Assembly: GCA_021801945.1 (NCBI GenBank)
Contig: JAKABE010000180.1
Coordinates: forward strand, 1-6,847
Direction of reading: 5' to 3'
Length of the DNA stretch: 6,847 bases
From: Acidobacteriota bacterium
Lineage (GTDB): Bacteria; Acidobacteriota; Terriglobia; Terriglobales; Acidobacteriaceae
Under the pieces are notes generated by a model, which saw only the letters and a program-made list of their open reading frames with translations, did not search any database and was not told the DNA's origin. Each line of letters begins with the position of its first letter. Position 1 is the first letter of the stretch. Shown here one piece after another: positions 1-5,664 of the stretch. The position numbers and the translations under genes were made by a program.

Positions 1-152
1 AACGCCCCGTTGGCCTGCCGCCACTGCCAGGCTTCACAGAGACGCACCGACAACTTGCGGCGGCTCTCTCCGGGGTGGCGCTCGATCAGCGCACGTATAA
101 ATAGGATGTCTTCCACGCTGATCTCCCGCCCGCGATAGCGAAACTGGCTCAT
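1..152 (-). CDS. DUF4338 / DruA-like protein, N-terminal 50 codons (runs off left edge)
   Basis: The ATG is at 152-150 and the frame is open to the window edge. The 50 visible residues begin MSQFRYRGREISVEDILFIR and continue with an ERHPGESRRKLSVRLCEAW segment and WQWRQANGA. This is the N-terminal signature I know from the DUF4338 family, to which the Druantia anti-phage protein DruA belongs. Many family members are multicopy, transposon-associated proteins, so the homology does not mean defence. The role of the domain is not well established; DNA binding or a transposition-related function is plausible. The gene lies 52 nt after the ancestral tnpB stop on the same strand, so it appears to be the third gene of an IS66-like operon. 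I see no Shine-Dalgarno sequence before the ATG. The ATG overlaps, as ATGA, the stop of the unshifted tnpB frame. The C-terminal part is outside the window. Confidence 0.75.
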   Translation of the reverse strand, partial: MSQFRYRGREISVEDILFIRALIERHPGESRRKLSVRLCEAWQWRQANGA

Positions 153-204
153 TTGCGAGCAGTATGGATCAGTCTTTTTTGGAACGTAAGGGAAAAATGC
201 GGCT

Positions 205-565
205 CTATGCCACGGCGTTCACCCGCCGCCACATCGGCGCGGCGCGCACACGCGATACGTCGCCGGCTGCCATCAGCAACTGTGCCTCGTAAGCCTCCAG
301 CGCCTTGGCCGGGGGAACTCGACTCCGGCCACCAACGAAATTTTCCGTGGGAAAGACGCTTTTGCGCCAGCCAGTATCCCTGGCCGTCATACGCAAGTAC
401 GCGGATCGATGTCCCTCTGCGGCTTCTGAAAATGAAAACACAGCCGCGGATCGGATCCTCGGAAAGCTTCTCCTGGCAGACGCGCACAAGAGAGTCAATG
501 CCCTTCCTTCCGTCGACCGCCTCGATCGCCGCCAGCACCCGCATCTGCGCCGTGATATGAATCAT
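205..565 (-). pseudogene. tnpB: IS66 accessory protein TnpB, single-base frameshift
   Basis: Start ATG at 565-563 overlaps the tnpA stop as ATGA, implying translational coupling. The first 80 residues are a typical IS66 TnpB (Orf2): MIHITAQMRVLAAIEAVDGR, then KGIDSLVRVC, a GCVFIFRSRRGTSIRVLAYDG strand region, and the hallmark KRLSHGKFRWWP. After ESSS the frame is lost. The expected tail (PAKALEAYEAQLLMAAGD, then RAAPMWRRV) continues in the +1 frame to a TAG at 207-205. Removing one C from the five-C run (five G on the plus strand, 311-315) restores a protein of about 119 aa, the usual TnpB length. TnpB is an accessory protein needed for IS66 transposition, function still unclear. The lesion may be a real mutation or a homopolymer sequencing error; a +1 programmed slip at CCC-G is possible but unusual for this family. 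Confidence 0.85.
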
Positions 566-975
566 CCTTCCGCTTCCCGCCAGGCGCGAAGAAGACTTGA
601 CCAGTCGGGCGCTCCGGATCCCTTCCACTGAATGCGCATCTTGCCGCCACGCTGCGACTCGAACTCGATCATGCACTCCGCTCCGGCCGCCGCATAGGGC
701 GCAACCAATTCCACGAATCCCGGCGTTCGAGCCTTCTTCTTTTCTGAAACCTCCCGAATATCTGCGAGGCGGCGCTTCAGGCCCGTATAGTCCAGGCGTA
801 GCGGATGGGCCACCGCATTCAATCCATGCTGACGCGCCAGCTCCACCGCCGCACGCCACAGTGCCTCCGGAATACGGGTTCGAAGCGGATGGGAACTGCG
901 GAACAGTTCAAACTGGCGTTGCAACTGCACGATGGGCTCTGGGATAGCTGCGTTGCTCTTCTCGTTCAATCTCAC
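562..975 (-). CDS. tnpA: IS66-type accessory protein TnpA
   Basis: A GTG start at 975-973 has a GAGG Shine-Dalgarno-like sequence at 983-980, four bases upstream. The 137-aa product is basic and helical at first (VQLQRQFELFRSSHPLRTRI, then PEALWRAAVELARQHGLNAV, a likely DNA-binding helical segment). It has a central KRRLADIREVSEKKKARTPG stretch and a C-terminal part with ECMIEFESQRGGKMRIQWKG and a DWSSLLRAWREAEG end. This is the Orf1 type that precedes tnpB in IS66-like elements of Acidobacteria-type genomes. TnpA is an accessory protein in IS66 transposition, not the DDE catalytic subunit. Its TGA overlaps the tnpB ATG. It appears intact. Assignment rests on recognition of the family and on the operon position. 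Confidence 0.75.
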   Translation of the reverse strand: MRLNEKSNAAIPEPIVQLQRQFELFRSSHPLRTRIPEALWRAAVELARQHGLNAVAHPLRLDYTGLKRRLADIREVSEKKKARTPGFVELVAPYAAAGAECMIEFESQRGGKMRIQWKGSGAPDWSSLLRAWREAEG

Positions 976-1094
976 CCGACCTCAGCGGGATAACTGAACG
1001 TAACAGGGCGATCTACCCGACGTCACGCAGCACTGCCGAAAACTCACGATGCTGAATGCAATCTTCAGCAATGAAACCCAGGCAGTTCAGTAGC

Positions 1095-1118
1095 TTTGGG
1101 TGAAACCTTGGGTGAAAT
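1095..1118. repeat. 12-bp-period tandem repeat with core TTGGGTGAAA
   Basis: The decamer TTGGGTGAAA occurs at 1096-1105 and again at 1108-1117, exactly 12 bp apart. The repeat starts 38 bp beyond the CCA end of the tRNA-Val fragment. Its position would suit a recombinase or accessory-factor binding site, but this is only a guess. Confidence 0.6.
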
Positions 1119-1155
1119 GGAATGGCTTCGGGAGATGTAAACCATTGAAAATAAA

Positions 1156-1202
1156 TGGTAGGCGCGATTGGATTCGAACCAACGACCTCTTCCGTGTCAA
1201 GG
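1156..1202 (-). other. tRNA-Val(GAC) 3' fragment, probable attachment-site scar
   Basis: On the minus strand the 47 nt correspond to tRNA positions 30-76. They give a 7-nt anticodon loop TTGACAC (anticodon GAC, valine), the anticodon 3' strand GGAAG, variable loop AGGTC, T arm GTTGG-TTCGAAT-CCAAT, acceptor 3' strand CGCGCCT, discriminator A and an encoded CCA. Upstream, the bases that should pair with GGAAG are ACCCC, so only two pairs survive. There is no D arm or acceptor 5' strand in the next 100 nt. The gene is therefore cut within the anticodon stem and cannot make a tRNA. Tyrosine-recombinase elements that integrate at the anticodon loop leave exactly such a 3' copy at their distal end. 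By that logic the element would lie on the high-coordinate (fic) side and the flanking chromosome on the low side. Confidence 0.8.
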
Positions 1203-1290
1203 GGTGCAGATATTGAAAAATAACGACTTACAGGGACAGGCAAGCACATTGACGTGCAGCTAAGTTCTTTAGAAATGGGGTCCGGCCGGC

Positions 1291-1314
1291 GATAACGGGT
1301 TGGATAACGGGTTG
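1291..1314. repeat. Perfect 12-bp tandem duplication GATAACGGGTTG
   Basis: GATAACGGGTTG occurs at 1291-1302 and immediately again at 1303-1314, with no mismatch. It lies about 90 bp from the cut edge of the tRNA-Val fragment, on the side where the integrated element is expected. Tandem short direct repeats at this distance are typical of integrase arm-binding sites; that role is inferred, not shown. Confidence 0.7.
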
Positions 1315-1454
1315 AGCCAGACAGAGGCTGACCGGCAGATCCGGCGAACTCTATCCACTGATCCATCAGCAGTTTACTCACAAGATGCCTCGGGACCGAA
1401 CGCTAATTATACCCGGTTCTGATTCAGTCGCTGATCTCGACTCGCAAAGATGCC

Positions 1455-1483
1455 TGCGGAGAATCACGGCCGTATTCGCCGCA
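1455..1483. promoter_or_regulatory. Upstream 29-bp palindromic operator of fic
   Basis: TGCGGAGAAT (1455-1464) and ATTCGCCGCA (1474-1483) are inverted copies of one decamer, 9 of 10 positions matching, separated by 9 bp. The spacer itself contains the self-complementary ACGGCCGT. The same architecture recurs 56 bp downstream over the promoter. The site is centred 58 bp upstream of the -10 start, which suits cooperative or looping binding of a dimeric regulator. Confidence 0.7.
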
Positions 1484-1503
1484 CCGCGCGCGTAGATTAT
1501 TTC

Positions 1504-1532
1504 TTGAAGTTGCGGCGAATAAGCGGTATATT
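1504..1532 (+). promoter_or_regulatory. Sigma70-type promoter of fic, giving a near-leaderless transcript
   Basis: A -35 box TTGAAG (1504-1509; four of six consensus bases TTGACA) and a -10 box TATATT (1527-1532; five of six TATAAT) are separated by an optimal 17 bp. The expected start of transcription is about 1538-1541, at or within a few bases of the fic ATG at 1541. No Shine-Dalgarno sequence precedes that ATG, consistent with a leaderless mRNA. The -10 box lies inside the downstream palindrome, so an operator-bound protein would exclude RNA polymerase. Confidence 0.6.
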
Positions 1533-1539
1533 CTCTGCA
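1511..1539. promoter_or_regulatory. Downstream 29-bp palindromic operator covering the fic -10 box
   Basis: TGCGGCGAAT (1511-1520) and ATTCTCTGCA (1530-1539) are inverted decamers separated by 9 bp, the same spacing and length as the upstream site. Together the two sites define TGCGGMGAAT-N9-ATTCKCYGCA. The site spans the -35/-10 spacer, the -10 box and the predicted transcription start, the classic place for a repressor. Its left arm also pairs perfectly over 11 bp (1511-1521) with the right arm of the upstream site (1473-1483). Confidence 0.7.
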
Positions 1540-1540
1540 A

Positions 1541-2686
1541 ATGATGCGGAGAATAGAGACCGGAACATATATACACCTACGGCCAGAATGGCCTGTCTTC
1601 CAATGGGATTCTGAGCGCATCTCCCGACTCTTGGTTGAGGTGCGACATCGGCAGGGACGCCTGATTGGCCGGATGGAGGGCCTCGGTTTCCAGTTTCGAA
1701 AGGAGGCTGTATTGAACAGCCTGACCGAGGAAGTCCTCAAATCGAGCGAAATTGAAGGGGAGAAGCTAGACAGGGAACAGGTGCGCTCCTCCATCGCTCG
1801 CCGCCTGGGAATTGATATTGGCGGCCTCACGCCGGCCGATCGCGATGTCGAGAGCGTGGTCGAAATGATGCTGGACGCCACCCAGCACTACGATCAGCCA
1901 TTAACAGCGCAGCGCTTGTTCGATTGGCATGCCGCCTTGTTTCCGACCGGCCGAAGCGGAATGTCCAGGATTAACGTAGGTGTCTGGCGAGACGATAAGA
2001 AGGGCCCAATGCAGGTCGTTTCGGGGCCGATCGGAAAGGAACGGATTCACTATGAAGCTCCAATAGCCAGCCGACTGCACGGGGAAATGAAGACATTCCT
2101 TGAATGGCTCGAAAGAGAGAACTCAACGGACCTTGTGCTTAAGGCGGGAGTTGCGCATCTGTGGTTCGTGACCATCCACCCATTCGACGATGGCAATGGG
2201 CGCATTGCGCGTGCCATCGCCGACATGGTGCTGGCACGCTCGGAACGTAGCCCGCAACGGTTCTACAGTATGTCGGCGCAGATTCGCCAGGAGCGCAAAG
2301 AGTACTACGAGATCCTTGAATCAACGCAAAAAGGCGATCTTGACATTACGCGCTGGCTCGAGTGGTTTCTCGCATGTCTTGGTCGCGCATTCGACGGTGC
2401 CGAAACGATTCTCGCCGCCGTGCTCAGCAAAGCCCGCTTTTGGGATCATTTTGCTGGAGCAGAGTTCAGCGAGCGACAACGCAGTATGATTAACCGGCTA
2501 CTGAACGGCTTCGAAGGCAAGTTAACCTCTTCAAAGTGGGCAACGCTCCAGAAATGCTCGCAAGACACCGCGCTACGCGATATTGAGGACCTCATGCGGA
2601 GGGGTGTCTTAACGAAGGATTCAGCCGGCGGACGAAGCACATCCTACTCGCTCGCAACAATCAATCCGAAGACTTTCCGGCACTAG
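1541..2686 (+). CDS. Class II Fic family protein (DUF4172-Fic-winged helix), probable AMP-transferase
   Basis: The intact 381-aa protein has the standard length and order of this subfamily. Residues ~8-95 are the DUF4172 region (TYIHLRPEWPVFQWDSE; LTEEVLKSSEIEGEKL). The Fic core follows, with the catalytic loop HPFDDGNGRIAR at 213-224: H213 is the general base, D217 fits the Mg-binding acidic position, and GNGR grips ATP. It ends in a winged-helix domain (~305-372; SQDTALRDIEDLMRRGVL recognition-helix region and wing). The inhibitory motif SxxxEG is S68-E72-G73, N-terminal to the core, so this is class II and self-inhibited; R224 is the partner arginine. Such enzymes transfer AMP from ATP to protein hydroxyls; the target here is unknown, and some Fic proteins also remove AMP. 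ATG 1541 is chosen because it fits the promoter and the usual N-terminus; ATG 1544 is an alternative. No separate antitoxin gene adjoins it. It is the only complete, undamaged long gene here. Confidence 0.93.
   Translation: MMRRIETGTYIHLRPEWPVFQWDSERISRLLVEVRHRQGRLIGRMEGLGFQFRKEAVLNSLTEEVLKSSEIEGEKLDREQVRSSIARRLGIDIGGLTPADRDVESVVEMMLDATQHYDQPLTAQRLFDWHAALFPTGRSGMSRINVGVWRDDKKGPMQVVSGPIGKERIHYEAPIASRLHGEMKTFLEWLERENSTDLVLKAGVAHLWFVTIHPFDDGNGRIARAIADMVLARSERSPQRFYSMSAQIRQERKEYYEILESTQKGDLDITRWLEWFLACLGRAFDGAETILAAVLSKARFWDHFAGAEFSERQRSMINRLLNGFEGKLTSSKWATLQKCSQDTALRDIEDLMRRGVLTKDSAGGRSTSYSLATINPKTFRH
1545..1554. promoter_or_regulatory. Third operator half-site inside the start of fic
   Basis: TGCGGAGAAT at 1545-1554 is identical to the left arm of the upstream operator and lies in codons 2-5 of fic. 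It has no partner at the N9 spacing (1564-1573). With the preceding ATTCTCTGCA (1530-1539) it forms a second, shorter inverted pair with a 5-bp spacer that frames the start codon. Confidence 0.5.
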
Positions 2687-2821
2687 TCAGCATGTCCCGG
2701 TTGAACGGCATATTGCCTTCGGTTCGTCGGTGTCCTGACGAGTCCACCCGGAGCTGTCAAATCGATCGATCCTCATCATAGTCGCCGGCCGTGAGCCTCA
2801 GGCCGAAATGACCAGAGCATA

Positions 2822-3240
2822 TCAGCGGGCAATGTTCATCCTTGCGGCTTCCGCGCGGCGCCGGAGAATTGAGGCGACCTTCTCTGCTGCTGGGTTGGCA
2901 GCATCGATTCGCGGCAGCTTCTCGAATAGGTTTCCCGCGAGTTCAGACACGCGACGCTTCGCCCGCGGCGTCCCCAGCCCCGCATCCGCTGAATCTCCCG
3001 AAGGGTATAAATCATGGCCCGCCTCGCGTCAGCCCTCAGGTTCAAGGGAGAATCCGAGTGCGGCGATTTGCCTGCGGGTGATTCCGGATGTTCTTCCGCT
3101 TCTCCCGCGTCACCGAATACCTCGTCTCGGATGATCCGTTCGGTCGCTTCATTCAAATATTCGTCGATCGCTCGCGCGATCTCCAGATACTCAGGCCACA
3201 GGGTCTGATTCACAAACGATTTGGGCGCTCGAACGACCAC
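2822..3240 (-). pseudogene. Unrecognised small protein gene with a one-base frameshift
   Basis: I do not recognise this family. From a GTG at 3240-3238 the frame reads VVRAPKSFVNQTLWPEYLEI, an acidic helical part (RAIDEYLNEATERIIRDEVF), a charged Pro/Ser linker and RADARRAMIYTLREIQRMRG. It then loses character. The neighbouring frame continues convincingly as LGTPRAKRRVSELAGNLFEK, then LPRIDAANPAAEKVASILRR and RAEAARMNIAR, ending at TGA 2824-2822. Adding one G to the four-G run (four C on the plus strand, 2978-2981) joins them into about 139 aa, mostly helical and basic at the C-terminus. The frame stays open upstream to a stop at 3312-3310 (reading YRYPRQRHST before the GTG), so the true start is uncertain and the gene may be cut by the junction with the GH2 fragment. 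No Shine-Dalgarno sequence is visible. Confidence 0.55.
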
Positions 3241-3299
3241 GGTCGAATGCCGCTGGCGCGGATAACGATAGGGTCGCAGCCCATAACCGCAGCCGCGCC

Positions 3300-5364
3300 G
3301 ACGTCCGCATCAACGTCTCACTCGACAACTCATCCAGCACTCCGCTGCACGGCACACTTACTGCCAGCTTCGGCAACGTCACCGTCCATAAACCCGTCAC
3401 CCTTGCGCCCGGCAGCAACAGGATCCACCTCACGCCGGCTGAATTTCCCCAGCTTGTCGTCAAGCATCCGCGTCTCTGGTGGCCCAACGGATACGGCAAG
3501 CCTAACCTCTATCAGCTCACGCTCACCATTCGCACCGACCACGGCGTCTCAGACATCAAGAGGCTTCACTTCGGCATCCGCCAGCTCAGCTATGTCCTTG
3601 GCCTCATAACGCCTGACGGTCAGCTGAAACAGATCGTTTACACGCCTTCAAACGCCAACCCCGCCGATGGTCCGGTCATCAACGTTACCCACCGCGGCAT
3701 TCTTCAACTGCCTCCGCAAAGCCCTTACCCAGCCTTCTATCCGGCCAGCGGCCGCAGCCACTGGACGAGTTGGGTTGAGTCAATTACCCCCGCCGGCATG
3801 CACTCGCCCGCTATCCGGCCCGCGCCGGCCGACTATGCCGGCACACGCACTTTTCTGGTCATCATGGTCAATGGCGTCCGTATTGCCGCCCGTGGCGGCA
3901 ACTGGGGTATGGGACGCCATGAAAAACGTTTCGCGCGCTCACCTCGAACCCTACTTCGAGCTCGAGCAGAAAGCCGGCGTCGACATCATCCGCAACTGGC
4001 TCGGCCAAAGCACTGAGAAGACCTTTTTCGAACTCGCTGACAAATACGGCATCATGGTCTGGAACGGCTTCTGGGATTCCACCCAGAATTTCAATGCCGA
4101 GGCTGAAAATCCAGCCCTCTTTCTCAAAAACGCGCGCGACGTGGTCCTCCGTTTCCGCAACCATCCGTCCATCGTGCTCTGGTGCGGCCGCAACGAAGGA
4201 GTACCCCAACCCATCATTGATAACGGACTCGACAAGCTTATCCGCACTCTCGACGGGACCCGCTACTATACTCCCAGTTCAAATGACATCAACCTCCAGG
4301 TCATCGGGCCCTACGACTGGCAGAATCCGGCTCTTTACTACACCAATCTCAACCGGGGCTTCTCTGTCGAAACCGGCTCACCCTCGACGTCCACCCTCGG
4401 GTCCTTCAAGGCCTGGACACCCAAGCCCGACCGGTGGCCCATCGACGACGTCTGGGCTTACCACGATTGGCATCAGGCAGGAAACGGCAATACCCATTCC
4501 TTCATGGCAGCCCTACAGGATATGTTCGGCGCACCCACCAGCCTCCGCGACTTCGAGCGCAAGGCCCAGATGCTCAACTACATCGACTATCGCGCCATCT
4601 TCGAAGGCATGAACGCCCACCTCTGGCAGCCCAACAGTGGCCGCCTGCTCTGGATGGACCATCCCTGCTGGCCAAGTAACATGTGGGAGATTTACAACTA
4701 CGACTACAGCGCCCAGGCTTCCTACTACGGCGTCAAAAAAGCCTTGCAGCCGCTCCACGCTCAACTCAATATCGCCAGCGGCCAAGTCCAGATCGTCAAC
4801 ACCACCCTTGACGCTCACCCCTCACTCGCCGTTACCGTCCACGCTTACTCGCTTTCAAACAAGCTGCTCTTTGAGAAATCCGCTCAGGTCGCCAGCCCAT
4901 CCAACCGAGTGGTCACAGCCTTCGCCATCAACCTTGCGCAGATTGAGATCCACGGCGTTGCACTCATCGAACTCACCCTCGCCGAACCCAACGGCAGACA
5001 GGTCTCGCATGATCTCTACTGGCTTGCCGCCAATATGGCGGACTACCGCGCCCTCGACCGTCTGCCGCAGGCTACCGTCGAAGCCACCGCACTCTGGACG
5101 CACGCCAACGGGTCCGACACCGTCATCGTCCACCTTCACAACGTCGGCCCGGACGTCGTGCTGCAACAAAAGCTTTCCCTGCTTGACGCTTCCGGCCAGC
5201 GCATCCTTCCGGCCTACTACAGCAGCAACTATGTATCGCTACTCCCAGGTGAGCGCCAAACCATTACCATTCAGTACCCGGCAACGGCGGCCACTTCCCC
5301 GCCGCGCCTGACGCTGTATGCATGGAATCTCAAGCAACGTAATGTAGCCATCACGCAGCAATAA
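3300..5364 (+). pseudogene. GH2 family glycosidase (exo-glucosaminidase/mannosidase-like), 5' truncated and frameshifted
   Basis: Homology starts abruptly near 3300 with DVRINVSLDNSS, so the signal peptide and N-terminal sugar-binding domain (roughly 250-300 aa of a 900-1000-aa family) are missing. The Ig-like domain follows (HPRLWWPNGYGKPNLYQLTL), then the TIM-barrel entrance NGVRIAARGGNWGM. There the frame breaks: family members read GMDDAMK, and deletion of two bases (AC) near 3911-3914 explains the change. The second frame carries the rest to TAA at 5362-5364: DIIRNWLGQSTEKTFFELAD, RNHPSIVLWCGRNEG with the probable acid/base Glu at 4195-4197, RYYTPSSNDINLQ, YHDWHQAGNG, AIFEGMNAHLW with the probable nucleophile Glu at 4603-4605, and C-terminal beta domains. 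GH2 enzymes hydrolyse beta-glycosides by retention; this subgroup is exported and acts on polysaccharide or chitosan/mannan-like substrates, but exact specificity cannot be read here. As sequenced it cannot make an active enzyme. Confidence 0.85.
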
Positions 5365-5664
5365 GAGGAATGTGTCTCTCCAGAGCGCGCTGTGTACATA
5401 CTGCCCGGAAGCCATTGGGCGACCAACCCCGGGAATCCTCTTTCAGACGCGAGGGGCGCGAAGTTCGCAGCTCGGCGAACCGAATCTCAGGAGCCAGCCA
5501 AATAGTGAGCAGTACAAATGGGCATCCCAGGCCCATGTCGCCGCGTCTCCTGAACTATGGCCGACAATGGGGCACAATCCAAGACAGCGAATCAACAGGC
5601 AAGGTTCGCCAGGCTGCCGCATGACGCTGCCCGCTTTCGCAAGGCCCTTGAGGCGCGGGTTCCG
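5365..5664. other. Convergent intergenic region, no gene recognised
   Basis: This 300-bp stretch lies between the converging ends of the GH2 pseudogene and the repeat-protein gene. Short open frames on both strands have no recognisable domain and no ribosome site. I see no strong hairpin followed by a T run on either strand, so a factor-independent terminator cannot be named. Confidence 0.5.

Larger units (their letters stand above)
1..1004 (-). mobile_element. IS66-like insertion element, partial (tnpA, broken tnpB, DruA-like gene)
   Basis: Three same-strand genes, tightly packed, match the start of an IS66-type operon: tnpA, then tnpB with an ATGA overlap, then a third gene leaving the window. 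In classical IS66 elements the third gene is the DDE transposase tnpC; here it is a DUF4338 gene, and tnpC, if present, must lie further left. The promoter-proximal end should be just right of the tnpA start at 975. A possible terminus is the GTTAC (minus strand, 1004-1000), but the canonical IS66 end begins GTAA, and the other end is not available for comparison, so the boundary is tentative. No target-site duplication can be tested here. Confidence 0.6.
1005..1454. other. Intergenic region without a gene, containing att-like tRNA fragment and tandem repeats
   Basis: Between the IS66-like end and the fic control region no frame has convincing coding character. The long minus-strand open frame at 1013-1381 reads straight through the tRNA fragment and matches nothing I recognise. 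The stretch holds the tRNA-Val 3' piece and two 12-bp-period tandem repeats, described separately. A 9-bp direct repeat AAGATGCCT occurs at 1382-1390 and 1447-1455, of unknown meaning. I see no integrase gene next to the tRNA fragment. Confidence 0.6.

Noticed and set aside
1..152. Calling a Druantia defence system
   Set aside because: Only the first 50 codons of a DUF4338 gene are visible, in an IS66 context, with none of the other Druantia genes.
566..859. N-terminal 98 codons of a 236-codon minus-strand frame ahead of tnpB
   Set aside because: They overlap tnpA out of frame and are low-complexity Gly/Arg/Ala; the real tnpB start is the ATG at 565 with the ATGA overlap.
1013..1381. Minus-strand open frame of 122 codons
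   Set aside because: It reads through the tRNA-Val fragment (the VVGSNPIAPT string is the usual false translation of a T arm) and has no other protein character.
2735..2810. CTGACGAG at 2735-2742, recalling a hammerhead ribozyme core
   Set aside because: No GAAA core follows a matching stem II nearby; the later CGAAA near 2803 cannot be joined by a plausible stem.
3667..3912. Apparent N-terminal extension of the 565-codon plus-strand frame
   Set aside because: The residues before VWDAMKNV are out-of-frame readings of the GH2 first part, which is coherent in the neighbouring frame.
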